From JAFAXD01 sp963760435 (GTDB lineage: Bacteria; Pseudomonadota; Alphaproteobacteria; Rhizobiales; Xanthobacteraceae), in NCBI GenBank assembly GCA_963760435.1, contig CAVXDE010000040.1, positions 186,001 to 250,000 on the forward strand: 64,000 nt of DNA, in the 5' to 3' direction. The position numbers were made by a program, and so were the translations under genes. The notes beneath the pieces are model-generated. The model was not told the origin of the DNA. It saw only the letters and a list, made by a program, of their open reading frames with translations, and did not search any database. This document shows, in pieces, positions 37,564-46,707 of this stretch (position 1 is the first letter of the stretch; every line of letters begins with the position of its first letter).

Positions 37564-38361
37564 ATGACCAATGTTGCCCCGTTGCCGCGCGCGGATGCGG
37601 CCGTTCCTCTCATCGCGTTTCACGGCGTTTCGCATATGTTCGGCAACCGGCCGGTGTTGCAGGACATCAACCTGACCATCAACAAATCCGAGTTCGTCTG
37701 TATGGTCGGCCCGTCCGGGTGCGGCAAGACCACCATGCTGCGCATGGTTGGCGGCTTGCAGGCGCCGGCCACCGGCGAGGTGACGTTTGCCGGCAAGCGC
37801 GTCGCCGGGCCCGCGCGCGAAATCTCGTTCATGTTTCAGGACTACAGCAAGGCCTTGCTGCCGTGGCGCACCGCGGCCGGCAACGTGTCGCTGGCGCTCG
37901 AAGCAAACGGCGTACCGGTCGGACAGCGCGCCGCGCGCATCAAGGACTTGCTGGGCAAGGTCGGGCTTGCCAACCACGCCGACCATTTCCCGGTGCAGCT
38001 CTCGGGCGGCATGCAGCAGCGGGTGCAGATCGCCCGCTGCCTGGCGCAGGAGCCTTCCGTTCTGCTGATGGATGAACCATTCGGCGCGCTCGATGCGATG
38101 ACCCGACAGGCGCTGCAGGATGAGATCCTGCGCATCATCCAGGCAAGCCGCACGACCGTCGTGTTCGTCACCCACGATCTCGAGGAGGCGATCTATCTCG
38201 GCGATCGCGTGGTCGCGCTCTATCCGAATCCAGGCCGCATTGCGCAAGTGTTTGATGTTGATCTGCCAAAGCCGCGCAACCAGCTCACCACGCGCGAGAG
38301 TCCCGCGTTCCTGCGACTGCGCCGCGCGTTGTACGACTTCATTCGCGAGGGCGAAGCGTGA
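37564..38361 (+). CDS. ABC importer ATP-binding protein (NitT/TauT/SsuB type)
   Basis: 265 residues from MTNVAPLPRADAAVPL. Walker A GPSGCGKTT, Q-loop FQDYSKALLPWRT, signature LSGGMQQRVQIARCLAQEP and Walker B VLLMDEPFGALD, then the H-loop FVTHDLEEAIYLGDRV. First gene of a three-gene operon; its stop overlaps the start of the first permease by four bases. The upstream gap to the divergent binding-protein gene is 162 bases. Confidence 0.95.
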   Translation: MTNVAPLPRADAAVPLIAFHGVSHMFGNRPVLQDINLTINKSEFVCMVGPSGCGKTTMLRMVGGLQAPATGEVTFAGKRVAGPAREISFMFQDYSKALLPWRTAAGNVSLALEANGVPVGQRAARIKDLLGKVGLANHADHFPVQLSGGMQQRVQIARCLAQEPSVLLMDEPFGALDAMTRQALQDEILRIIQASRTTVVFVTHDLEEAIYLGDRVVALYPNPGRIAQVFDVDLPKPRNQLTTRESPAFLRLRRALYDFIREGEA

Positions 38362-39116
38362 AAGTCGCCAAGGCGCTGGTGCTGCCGGTCGCGCTGCTGG
38401 TCCTGTGGGAAGTCGCGATGCGGGTGAGTGGCGTGCAAAGCGACTCGCTCGCCGCGCCATCGCAGATTGCGGTTGCGTTCTATAACGCCATGCTGGACGG
38501 CACGATCCCGTGGCGCACCGCCGAGACGTTGCGCGCGGCGCTGACCGGACTCGCGATTGGCGCCGGCAGCGGACTGATCGTATCGATTTTGCTCGGCCTG
38601 ATTCCGCCTGTGGCGCGGCTGATGCAGTTCTCGATCGAGGTGTTGCGCCCGGTGCCGGCCGTGGCGCTCATTCCGGTCGCGATCCTCACGCTCGGCTTCG
38701 GCTACGCCATGGAAGTGTCGCTCGTCGCATTTGCCACATTCTGGCCGGTACTGATCTATGGCCATGCGGCGATCACCAACATCGAGCCGCAGCTCCTCGA
38801 TGTCAGCCGCGTGCTGCGCCTCTCCGGTGTCGGCCGCGTGACCAAGATCGTGTTGCCGGCGACGTTGCCGCGCTACTTCGTGGCATTCCGGCTCGCAACG
38901 GCGGTGTCGCTGATCGTCGCCGTCACGGTCGAGATCGCGGCCAATCCGCTCGGCATCGGCTACGAGTTGATGACTGCGTCACAGTCCCTGCATCCGGACC
39001 TCATGTTTGCGCTCGTGCTTTGGATCGGCCTCGTCGGTTGGGGGCTCAACGGCGCCTTGCTGTTCGCGCAGCGCCGCCTGTTCGGGCCGGCTGGGATGGC
39101 GGAGACCGCCCGATGA
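38358..39116 (+). CDS. ABC importer permease 1
   Basis: 252 residues, six hydrophobic segments and the BPD_transp_1 EAA loop (VSRVLRLSGVGRVTKIVLPATLPRYFVAFRLATA). Of the SsuC/TauC type. The start overlaps the ATPase stop and its own stop overlaps the next permease start (ATGA), so all three genes are translationally coupled. Confidence 0.93.
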   Translation: MKVAKALVLPVALLVLWEVAMRVSGVQSDSLAAPSQIAVAFYNAMLDGTIPWRTAETLRAALTGLAIGAGSGLIVSILLGLIPPVARLMQFSIEVLRPVPAVALIPVAILTLGFGYAMEVSLVAFATFWPVLIYGHAAITNIEPQLLDVSRVLRLSGVGRVTKIVLPATLPRYFVAFRLATAVSLIVAVTVEIAANPLGIGYELMTASQSLHPDLMFALVLWIGLVGWGLNGALLFAQRRLFGPAGMAETAR

Positions 39117-39877
39117 GCATCGCGGCGCGCGGGCTCTGGATTGCCGGCAGCATCGCCGTGACCGCGCTGCTGGTGCTGAGCTGGCAGCTGATCGCAGATC
39201 ACGCAGGCATCCCGCCGGTGTTCTTGCCGGGCCCGGACCGCGCCTGGAGCGCGCTGGTGACGGGCTTCTCGGGCGGGGAGTTGGCGCAGCTGACGGGCGC
39301 CACGGTCGAGCGCATGATCTACGGCTGGGTCTTGGCGTCATTGGCAGGCATTGCGCTGGGCGCGGTGATCGGCAGCTCGCGGATCGCGCGCGAATACGTG
39401 GCGCCGATGCTTGAGATCGTCCGGCCGGTGCCAGTCTCGGCCTTCATGCCGGTGGTGATGGCGTTCCTCGGCCTCACCGGAACGATGGTGCTGGTCGTGA
39501 TCGCCATCGGCTCGATCTGGCCGGTACTGCTCGCGACCGTGCACGGCGTCTCATCGGTCGAGCCACGACTGGTCGAAGTCAGCCAGAGTTTGCGGCTCGG
39601 CCGGTTCAAAACGTTGTGGAAGATCGCGCTCCCGAATGCCCAGGCCGATATTCTGGCTGGCATGCGCATCGGACTCACGGTTGCGCTCATCCTCGCCGTG
39701 ATCGGAGAAATGCTCACCAGCGAGAACGGCCTCGGCTGGTCGATCCTGCAGGCCGCGCGCGCCTATCGCTCCGCCGATCTATTTGCCGGCGTCATTGTCC
39801 TCGGCGTGATCGGCCTTATCAGCAATCTCGCCTTACAGTCGATCGAACGCTATGTATTGCGCTGGAAGCGGCGCTAG
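39113..39877 (+). CDS. ABC importer permease 2
   Basis: 254 residues, six hydrophobic segments, EAA loop VSQSLRLGRFKTLWKIALPNAQADILAGMRIGL. It is similar in plan to permease 1 but not near-identical, so the importer probably uses a permease heterodimer, which is unusual for NitT/TauT systems that normally carry one permease gene. It ends 21 bases before selA, so read-through into selA is possible. Confidence 0.93.
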   Translation: MSIAARGLWIAGSIAVTALLVLSWQLIADHAGIPPVFLPGPDRAWSALVTGFSGGELAQLTGATVERMIYGWVLASLAGIALGAVIGSSRIAREYVAPMLEIVRPVPVSAFMPVVMAFLGLTGTMVLVVIAIGSIWPVLLATVHGVSSVEPRLVEVSQSLRLGRFKTLWKIALPNAQADILAGMRIGLTVALILAVIGEMLTSENGLGWSILQAARAYRSADLFAGVIVLGVIGLISNLALQSIERYVLRWKRR

Positions 39878-39898
39878 CGGCGATTAGTCCATAACCAC

Positions 39899-41296
39899 GT
39901 GGCCCGTGAGGTTCGTGAGATGCTGCAAAGGCTTCCCTCAGTCGATCAGGTTCTGCGCACGCCCACGGTCGCGCCAGCGGTCGAGCGCTTTGGCCGCAGC
40001 GCTGTGGTTGACGCAATCCGCGCGACGCTCGCGTCCGCGCGTGCGTCCGGTCATGTTACCGCGTCGGACGAAGTGGCCGCCGACGCACTTGCACGATTGG
40101 AGGCGCAGGCGCAGCCAAGCTTGCGGCCGGTATTCAACCTGACCGGCACGGTACTGCACACCAACCTGGGGCGGGCGCTGATTGCCGAGGCGGCGATCGA
40201 AGCCGCGGTGGCGGCCATGCGCTCGGCCGTGGCGCTGGAATTCGACGTCGCCCGCGGGCGGCGCGGCGAGCGCGATGATCACGTCCGCGCGCTGCTGTGC
40301 GAGCTGACCGGCGCAGAGGACGCAACCGTCGTCAACAACAACGCCGCCGCGGTGCTGCTCACGCTCAACACGCTTGCCAAAGGGCGCGAGGCCATCGTCT
40401 CTCGCGGTGAGCTGATCGAGATCGGCGGCGCGTTCCGCTTGCCGGAAATCATGAGCCGGGCGGGCGCCAAGCTGGTCGAGGTCGGCACCACGAACCGCAC
40501 GCATCCGCGCGACTACGAACATGCGATCGGCGACAGAACCGGCCTTGTGCTCAAGGTCCACACCTCGAACTACCGGGTCGAGGGCTTCACCGCCGAGGTC
40601 GAGGCGCGCGAGCTCGCGAGCATTGCCCGCGCCCGCAATGTGCCGCTGGTGCACGATTTGGGCTCCGGCACCCTGGTTGATCTGGCGCGGTTTGGACTGG
40701 CGCACGAGCCGACCGTCGCCGAAGCCGTGGCCGATGGCGCCGATCTGATCACCTTCTCCGGCGACAAATTGCTCGGTGGACCGCAGGCCGGCTTCATTGT
40801 CGGCCGCAAAGATCTGCTCGCGCACATCAACAAGAATCCGATGAAGCGCGCGCTGCGCGTGGACAAGATGCGGCTGGCCGCGCTCGAGGCGACGTTGAAG
40901 CTCTATCGCGACCCTGAGCGGCTGGTTGAGAAACTCCCAACTATTCGTCTGCTGGCACGCTCGCGCGATGCACTCGCGGCCATGGCACAGCGGCTCCAAC
41001 CCGCGGTCGCGGCAGCGGTCAGTGAAGAATTCGTGGTCCATACGACCGACTGCGCGAGCCAGATCGGTTCGGGCGCTTTGCCGCTCGAGACCCTGGCGAG
41101 CGCCGGGCTTGCAATCCGGCCGGTTGTTTCGCGGGGTGCCGGACGTGCGCTCACCGCGCTCGCCGCAGCATTTCGCGCTTTGCCGATCCCGGTGATCGGC
41201 CACATTGAGAATGATGCACTCGTTTTCGATCTGCGCTGCCTTGAGGATGAGGCGCAATTCATCAGCAATCTGGCGCGGCTTCGGGTGCAGTCGTGA
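39899..41296 (+). CDS. selA: L-seryl-tRNA(Sec) selenium transferase SelA
   Basis: 465 residues with a GTG start. The PLP-binding lysine is Lys290 in ITFSGDKLLGGPQAG; other family marks are FNLTGTVLHTNLGRA and VEVGTTNRTHPRDY. SelA forms a decamer that converts Ser-tRNA(Sec) to Sec-tRNA(Sec) using selenophosphate. It overlaps selB by four bases, giving a translationally coupled pair; the tRNA gene selC lies about 5.5 kb downstream. No selD is seen in this window. Confidence 0.97.
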   Translation: MAREVREMLQRLPSVDQVLRTPTVAPAVERFGRSAVVDAIRATLASARASGHVTASDEVAADALARLEAQAQPSLRPVFNLTGTVLHTNLGRALIAEAAIEAAVAAMRSAVALEFDVARGRRGERDDHVRALLCELTGAEDATVVNNNAAAVLLTLNTLAKGREAIVSRGELIEIGGAFRLPEIMSRAGAKLVEVGTTNRTHPRDYEHAIGDRTGLVLKVHTSNYRVEGFTAEVEARELASIARARNVPLVHDLGSGTLVDLARFGLAHEPTVAEAVADGADLITFSGDKLLGGPQAGFIVGRKDLLAHINKNPMKRALRVDKMRLAALEATLKLYRDPERLVEKLPTIRLLARSRDALAAMAQRLQPAVAAAVSEEFVVHTTDCASQIGSGALPLETLASAGLAIRPVVSRGAGRALTALAAAFRALPIPVIGHIENDALVFDLRCLEDEAQFISNLARLRVQS

Positions 41297-43338
41297 TCAT
41301 CGGGACAGCCGGCCACATCGACCACGGCAAGACCGCGCTGGTCGGCGCGCTGACCGGCGTCAACACGGATCGCCTCAAGGAAGAAAAGGCACGCGGCATC
41401 TCCATCGACCTCGGCTTTGCCTACCTGCCGGCGCCCGACGGCTCGGTGCTCGGCTTCGTGGATGTGCCCGGCCACGAGAAATTCATCCGCAACATGCTGG
41501 CCGGGGCAACAGGGATCGATTTCGTGCTGCTCGTGGTCGCCGTCGATGACGGCGTGATGCCGCAGACACTGGAACACCTCGCCATTGTTGACCTGCTCGG
41601 CATTCGCCACGGCATGGTCGCGCTCACCAAGGCCGACCACGCTGATGCGGCCCGGCGCGATGAGGTTACGGCAGAGATCGCCGACACCCTGTCGGGCACC
41701 ACGCTTGCGGGAGCGGACATCGTCCCCGTCTCCACCGTGACCGGGGAGGGGATCGACGCGCTGCGCGCGGCTCTGTTCGATGCGGCCGCCCTGCACGGCG
41801 CACGGACCGGAAGCGGCCGCTTTCGCCTGGCCGTTGATCGCTCGTTCACGCTCGCCGGTGCCGGCACGATCGTCACCGGTACGGTGTTGTCCGGCACGGT
41901 CATGGTCGGCGATCGTGTCACCGTCAGTCCGGCAGGCCTGTCCGCGCGCGTTCGTACGATCCACGCCCAGAACCGGCCGACCGAGCGCGGCCACACGGGC
42001 GAGCGCTGCGCGCTCAATCTTGCCGGCGAGGCGATCAGCCGCGAGGCCATCACGCGCGGTAACGTCGTGCTGGACCCGGCGCTGCATGCCCCGACCGCAC
42101 GCATCGATGCCACGCTGCGTGTGCTTGCGGGCGAACGCCGGCCGGTTTCGCATTGGCTACCGGTGCGGCTGCACCACGCCGCCGCCGAGGTCGGCGCGCG
42201 CGTGGCTTTGCTGGAAGCGGCGCCGATCGCGCCCGGTGCAGAAGGGCGCGTGCAACTGGTCTTGGACACACCGCTCGCGGCGGCCGTGGGGGACCGCTTC
42301 GTGCTGCGCGATACCTCGGCCCAACGCACAATCGGCGGCGGGCGATTTGCCGATCTGCGTGGGCCCGCACGCCGGCGCCGCACCGCTGAGCGCAAAGCGC
42401 AACTCGACGCCCACGCGCTGGAGAATGCGCAACACGCTCTCGCCGCGCTGCTGGCCTGCGCGCCGCATTACGTCGATCTGTCGTCCTTCGCGCGCGACCG
42501 TGCGCTCGCCGCAGCCGACATGGAGAAGATCGTTGCCGACCTGAAAGTCGTTGCGCTGCCTGTCGCCGACACCCGGCTCGGCATCAGCGACGCGACGGCG
42601 CGCGACGTGAAAGCGACAATCACCTCGGCACTGGGCGCCTTTCATCGCGAGCATGCCGAGGCGCCCGGTCTCGACATCGAGCAATTGCGCCGCACCTGTG
42701 CGCCGCGTTTTTCGGCCCCCTTTTTTCGCGCATTGCTCCAGATCTTCGCCGAGACCCGCGCTTTATCGCTCGAAGGCGCGACGGTCCGGCTGCCGACACA
42801 TTCGGTTCAACTGCGGCCGCAAGATGAAAAGCTCTTTGCCCGCATCAAGCCGCTGTTGTCCGGCGCAGAGCGCTTCCGGCCGCCGCGCGTGCGCGACGTA
42901 GCAACGACGCTGGCAATCCCGGAACAGCAAATTCGCGCACTGTGCAAACAACTCGCCAAGCTGGGGCGGCTCGACGAAGTGGCGCCCGATCATTTCTTCC
43001 TACGCACCACGGTCGCCGAGATGGCGCACATGCTTCCAGGACTCGCCGCTGCCGCGCCGAGCGGGGAGTTCAGCGCCGCGCAGCTACGCGACCACCTCGA
43101 CAACGGCCGCAAGGTCGCGATCCAGATCCTGGAATTCTTCGATCGCCACGGCGTCACTGCGCGCCGGGGCGACCTGCGGCGCATCAACGCGCAACGGATC
43201 AATCTGTTTGGTCCGTCTCCGGAACCGAGCAAACAAACAACAGAGAATGTCAGTAGTACAGCGGCCCGCAGGCCAGATAGGGCCCAAACACCCAGCCGAT
43301 CCCACCCCAGTTCTGCACGAACGCCCAATCGCCATTGA
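41293..43338 (+). CDS. selB: Selenocysteine-specific elongation factor SelB
   Basis: 681 residues with a GTG start overlapping selA. GTPase motifs: AGHIDHGKT at residues 6-14, DVPGHEKF near 57, and LTKADHAD. Domains II-III follow, then winged-helix domains that bind SECIS hairpins in the C-terminal third. The last about 45 residues after NLFGPSPEP are Ser/Thr/Arg-rich, unlike other SelB proteins, and run antisense across the end of the SH3-domain gene. SelB delivers Sec-tRNA to UGA codons. The known C-terminus at NLFGPSPEP suggests a stop-codon loss. Confidence 0.96.
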   Translation: MIIGTAGHIDHGKTALVGALTGVNTDRLKEEKARGISIDLGFAYLPAPDGSVLGFVDVPGHEKFIRNMLAGATGIDFVLLVVAVDDGVMPQTLEHLAIVDLLGIRHGMVALTKADHADAARRDEVTAEIADTLSGTTLAGADIVPVSTVTGEGIDALRAALFDAAALHGARTGSGRFRLAVDRSFTLAGAGTIVTGTVLSGTVMVGDRVTVSPAGLSARVRTIHAQNRPTERGHTGERCALNLAGEAISREAITRGNVVLDPALHAPTARIDATLRVLAGERRPVSHWLPVRLHHAAAEVGARVALLEAAPIAPGAEGRVQLVLDTPLAAAVGDRFVLRDTSAQRTIGGGRFADLRGPARRRRTAERKAQLDAHALENAQHALAALLACAPHYVDLSSFARDRALAAADMEKIVADLKVVALPVADTRLGISDATARDVKATITSALGAFHREHAEAPGLDIEQLRRTCAPRFSAPFFRALLQIFAETRALSLEGATVRLPTHSVQLRPQDEKLFARIKPLLSGAERFRPPRVRDVATTLAIPEQQIRALCKQLAKLGRLDEVAPDHFFLRTTVAEMAHMLPGLAAAAPSGEFSAAQLRDHLDNGRKVAIQILEFFDRHGVTARRGDLRRINAQRINLFGPSPEPSKQTTENVSSTAARRPDRAQTPSRSHPSSARTPNRH

Positions 43339-43633
43339 AGGCAAGTGCAGTGAGCGGCGTGCCGCTTGGGAGGATGCCGATGACCGGGCCGTTCGGCCAG
43401 GTCCGCACGTTGAGCAGGTCCCAGCCGACATTGACCACGCACTCGGCGCGCGGCCCGGCCAGCGCAGGCACATAGGTCACGGGTGGCCCAGGCACGACAG
43501 GCACGGGCACCGTAACGACAGGTCCGACAGACGCTGGGACGAGTGGTTCGGCGACATAACGCGGCTGCGCCACCGCGGTGCTGCCGAGTGTTGCGGCGAG
43601 CAAGCTCGCGGCCAGGGATAGACGTTTCACCAT
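43250..43633 (-). CDS. Secreted SH3-domain protein
   Basis: 127 residues, N-terminal signal peptide (MVKRLSLAASLLAATLGSTAVAQ), a Pro/Val-rich linker, then a bacterial SH3 domain (VGWDLLNVRTWPNGPVIGILPSGTPLTALAFNGDWAFVQN). Such domains bind peptidoglycan or proteins in the envelope. A cysteine near each end of the mature part may pair. Its 3' end overlaps the 3' end of selB on the other strand by 89 bases. Confidence 0.85.
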   Translation of the reverse strand: MVKRLSLAASLLAATLGSTAVAQPRYVAEPLVPASVGPVVTVPVPVVPGPPVTYVPALAGPRAECVVNVGWDLLNVRTWPNGPVIGILPSGTPLTALAFNGDWAFVQNWGGIGWVFGPYLACGPLYY

Positions 43634-44668
43634 GATCCTGCCGCCTCCAGTTCACACTTTCGCCGCGAGCTTAGGCCCGGCGCCTGACGACAGGCAAGGG
43701 CGGGTCGGATACCCTGGCACGATGGTTGCCAGTGGACGGCCGCAATCAAGGGGCCCCTTCGCGCATCCGGCCGGCCACGGCTAAGGATGGCGCGGCGCGG
43801 CCGTCCGAAGCTACAAACCCGCTCGAAGCCGGATCAGTTTCTAAGTCAGGTTGCGAACCGAGGGGCTTTTGATTGGCTCGAGGAATGCCCGGTTGTTCAG
43901 TGCGAAATCCTGCTAAGGCACCGAATTGACTGAGGAAGAGGAAGCGTCTCCGGGGGGCGTTCGGGCCTTAAACTCTCGCACCGTAGTTCCAACTGACACT
44001 TTGTTGTTGCTGTTCGCCCCACGTTGTCCCTGATTTCTCAGCGCTTTAGTGCGCTTCGGTGGAAAGTCCTCGATGACATCAACAAAACCTGGTTTCGTCC
44101 GTTTGGTGGCAAGATACTGGCGCGCCCGAACTGTCTGGCCATCGGGCAGGGCAGGGTGCGGAGCCGTACAAAAAACCGAGCCCTCGTTCCCGCGACTGGC
44201 ATTGAGCCGAGAGACCTTCTTCAACCGGACGGCAAAACGCGCCAGCGGGCTTCCTAGCGGCTCGCGACCGGCCGCTCGTGATCAGCGACCATTCATTAAC
44301 CCGGAGCTGGCATGATGGTGGATGTCAGCCTTTTGACCCTGTCGCGCGTTCTCCATCAGCGGCGGGGTCATTCTTTTACAGCCTGTTCACAATCAACGGT
44401 GGCAATGACCCACCGAGCATGCCAGATTGTCGCCTGTAGAACACTGTCTCCGCTTAGATCCCGAACATGCTCCGGTTTATGGCAAGCTCAACTTGCTGAT
44501 CAGCCCTGAAACGAGCAAACACTTTGCTCCCGCTCTCAAGCGCCCGCTCGGCCTGCCGACGACGCTCGGCAACATGCGCGAGCAAGGCGCGCGACCTACG
44601 TGTCCAAGATCGACAGCAAAGCCGTTCGCGTCAGACGGGCCAGCGGAAACAAAAATAGGCGAGATTGA
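43634..44668. other. Long gap with decayed sequence, no convincing gene
   Basis: About 1 kb without a credible gene; base composition is more AT-rich than the neighbours. Near 44560-44600 a frame reads TTLGNMREQGARPT, which resembles a short family of Rhizobiales proteins (typically L-G-N-M-R-x-x-G-V-R-S-L) but breaks straight after; I take it as a relic. Other frames are short and lack ribosome sites. No RNA gene was recognised. Confidence 0.5.
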
Positions 44669-45442
44669 ATGGTCATGTTCGGATTGCGGGGAAAGGTGGC
44701 ATTTGTTACCGGTGCGACATCAGGCATCGGGAGGGCAACTGCGATCGGTTTCGGCAAGCATGGATGCGTCGTAATAGCGGCCGGGCGACGCAACGATGAA
44801 GGGCAACGAACCGTCAATATGATCCGCGCTGAAGGTGGAGAAGCTCTCTTCATCAAGCTCGATATCGGAATCGAAACCGAAGTGAGCAGCGCTGTAAGCG
44901 ATATCATCTCGCGGTACGGTCGTCTCGATTGTGCAGTCAACTGTGCTGGGCATGACATCGCGGCCTCGCTGATGAACTTCTCAACAGCGGATTACGATGC
45001 GATCTTCGACGCCAACGTCAAGGGCCTGTTTGTTTGTCTCAAGCACGAGATCTACGCGATGCAAGGTCGGGGTGGCGCAATTGTCAATGTTGGATCAGTA
45101 GCCGCGCAAATGTCGGACGTCGGAAACAGCCTTTACAACGCCAGCAAGAGCGCGGCTCGTTCGCTTACCCGTACCGCGGCGGCCGAGGCGGCAAAGTTCG
45201 GCATTCGCGTCAACGAAGTCGCTCCGGGACCGACCTGGACGCCGATGCTCGAAGGCTTTTTGAACAACGCAAAAGCGGCCGGTTCCAGTTTCAGTTCGGA
45301 GACCATTGCCGCCTCCGTCGCGCTTGGCCGCATTGCCACGCCGGACGAAATCGCCAATCCGATTATCTTTCTGTGCTCGGAACAGGCCTCTTTCATCACC
45401 GGAGCGTCGCTCACGGTCGACGGTGGTTTCTTGTTGGGATAG
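44669..45442 (+). CDS. Short-chain dehydrogenase/reductase (SDR)
   Basis: 257 residues. Rossmann motif VTGATSGIGRATA near 12-24, NCAG near 91, catalytic Ser in NVGSVAAQ, and the Y-x-x-x-K motif as YNASKSA. Ends with the SDR-typical FITGASLTVDGGFLLG. Reduces or oxidises a hydroxy group with NAD(P); substrate unknown. Stands alone between the decayed region and the selC fragment, so it may be old cargo or a chromosomal gene. Confidence 0.93.
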   Translation: MVMFGLRGKVAFVTGATSGIGRATAIGFGKHGCVVIAAGRRNDEGQRTVNMIRAEGGEALFIKLDIGIETEVSSAVSDIISRYGRLDCAVNCAGHDIAASLMNFSTADYDAIFDANVKGLFVCLKHEIYAMQGRGGAIVNVGSVAAQMSDVGNSLYNASKSAARSLTRTAAAEAAKFGIRVNEVAPGPTWTPMLEGFLNNAKAAGSSFSSETIAASVALGRIATPDEIANPIIFLCSEQASFITGASLTVDGGFLLG

Positions 45443-45591
45443 CGACATCCGAGGCCAGTCCATGGAGATGCCCTCTTTTCAACGCTGGGCGAAGTCCGGC
45501 TCGATCGGAACACCAAACGGGATCATTTCATGCTTTGCCCCGCAACAAAACATGTCAGGATATCGAGAGCGAATTTCTAAAAACCTTCATT

Positions 45592-45636
45592 TTGGAAGAG
45601 AGGCGCATCCGGTGATGCGTCCGGACTTCAAATCCG
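45592..45636 (+). repeat. Left direct repeat: 5' half of selC (attL-like)
   Basis: 45 bases identical to 48889-48933: two upstream T residues plus tRNA-Sec nucleotides 1-43, from the acceptor stem through the anticodon (TCA) and the 3' side of the anticodon stem. After ATCCG the two copies diverge. A truncated tRNA copy facing an intact one marks an integration event. Confidence 0.9.
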
Positions 45637-45762
45637 AAAACAAACGTTTGCTCTAGTACTTTGTTATCCTGCCTAATGTCGGATAATCCAAGGGATTCAA
45701 GGCTGTAGGGCAGGGTGGTTAATAAAACCTTAATAATATCAAAGCTCCGATTTTTCCAAACT

Positions 45763-45783
45763 TGTGGACCGACATTTGGACCG
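45763..45783 (+). other. Left integrase arm-type site pair
   Basis: TGTGGACCG and TTTGGACCG with start-to-start spacing of 12 bases (ACA between). The same layout occurs near the right end at 48828-48848. Short direct motif pairs inside each attachment core are typical of arm-binding sites for tyrosine integrases. Confidence 0.6.
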
Positions 45784-45859
45784 AAGGTCGCCATGTGTCC
45801 GGTTATCTCTATCGCCAGATAAGCTGACACGTATCGCTGAAGCGGCCACCATCGGTTGC

Positions 45860-46114
45860 ATGGCTGTCGAGATCTCAGGCGAGCTTCTGCGATTGTTGAG
45901 CCTGCTGTCGGTTCGGGTCCACGGAGCGACCCAACACGAGCTCACAAAGCTAGAGGGCGTCAGTGCCAGCCTGATCTATAAAGCGGTGACGCTCGAGCTT
46001 GTGCAGGCTCGGCCAGAACATAACGGCGCGACGGCCACCGCCTATCGCTATCACCTACTCGATGCCGGTCGAGCGCTGCTCTCGCCAGATGATGGGGCGC
46101 CTCGCGGAGATTAG
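45860..46114 (+). CDS. Small helix-turn-helix-like protein of the selC element
   Basis: 84 residues from MAVEISGELLRLLSLLSVR. The middle reads as a winged-helix-like fold (GATQHELTKLEGVSASLIYKAVTLELVQARPEHNGATATAYRYHLLDAGRALL): helix, turn, recognition-type helix and a basic wing. A DNA-binding role, perhaps for the palindromes further right, is inference. No ribosome site is obvious; an in-frame ATG upstream exists at 45764. Confidence 0.55.
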   Translation: MAVEISGELLRLLSLLSVRVHGATQHELTKLEGVSASLIYKAVTLELVQARPEHNGATATAYRYHLLDAGRALLSPDDGAPRGD

Positions 46115-46222
46115 CCCCGCTATTCTCCGTTTCCCCGCCGCTGTCCATTCGTGCGTTGCCGCACGGTCAATACTCAAACCGTGAATAGCGCCGGTCTGGA
46201 TTTCGGTTGTATTTTGCGAGCT

Positions 46223-46290
46223 GGGTCTCGATCGCCGGCCCCCACCGAAAAAAACGTGTGTGCCCCCACCCACGTTCGCGATCGAGACCC
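46223..46290. repeat. Long GC-rich hairpin A
   Basis: A perfect 13-bp inverted repeat, GGGTCTCGATCGC (46223-46235) with its complement at 46278-46290, encloses a 42-base loop rich in CCCCCACC-type runs. A related but inverted hairpin is at 46583-46628. Not followed by a T-run, so not a simple terminator. Confidence 0.6.
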
Positions 46291-46379
46291 GCTTTCCCGC
46301 CCCAGGCCCGTGAGATTTACAATTCGTTAATGCGGCTGATTTCGGGCGCGCGCACCAACTCGGTTCACACCCAAATAAA

Positions 46380-46403
46380 AGGGCGCAACTTTCGCTGCGC
46401 CCT
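46380..46403 (+). terminator. Terminator-like hairpin
   Basis: 8-bp stem AGGGCGCA / TGCGCCCT with an 8-base loop, preceded by an A-run and followed by AAGTCTTG. No strong T-run; could act from the left strand. Confidence 0.4.
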
Positions 46404-46582
46404 AAGTCTTGTCCGGCCAAACACGGGGGGCGGGGGGTAAATTTGGCCAGACTTGGATGTCGTCTGTATTCGCAGCGCGTCCCGAGACATTCGGTTCCAG
46501 CGAGCGCGACAACGCGGGTGTTCTTGTGAGCAGGCGAAACGCGCTGGCCGTCTTGTTCCTGGATCATGTGGGCGGGGGGAAT

Positions 46583-46628
46583 GGTCCCGACCGCCTATTG
46601 GGTGGGGGTGGGGGCGGCGATCGGGACC
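46583..46628. repeat. GC-rich hairpin B, related to hairpin A in inverse orientation
   Basis: GGTCCCGACCGCC at 46583-46595 pairs with GGCGGCGATCGGGACC at 46613-46628. The loop has three G-runs (GGGTGGGGGTGGGGG) that could form a quadruplex. Read on the other strand it starts GGTCCCGATCGCCG-CCCCCACC, close to hairpin A. Confidence 0.55.
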
Positions 46629-46691
46629 GAATGCTCTCGGTTGGGAACTCAAGAGCGGGGTTGTACTATTCGCCATCACACCTCAATACCA

Positions 46692-46707
46692 TATATCGTT
46701 CGATATA
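46692..46707. promoter_or_regulatory. Palindrome TATATCG-TT-CGATATA
   Basis: Perfect 7-bp arms with a TT centre. Nearly the same 16-mer occurs at 47410-47425. Likely binding site for a small dimeric regulator. Confidence 0.5.

Noticed and set aside
36472..38460. A 662-residue minus-strand frame over the binding protein and the ATPase region
   Set aside because: The part beyond 37401 is a shadow of the plus-strand ATPase gene; the signal peptide start at 37401 is the proper one.
39938..41257. Long minus-strand frame across selA
   Set aside because: It is a high-GC shadow of selA with Arg/His/Gln-rich sequence and no motifs.
43913..44315. Frames in the gap left of the SDR gene
   Set aside because: Short, overlapping, no ribosome site and no motif; probably decayed DNA.
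45594..45636. A second full tRNA-Sec gene
   Set aside because: Only the 5' half is there; no variable arm, T-arm or acceptor 3' strand follows, so it cannot fold into a tRNA.
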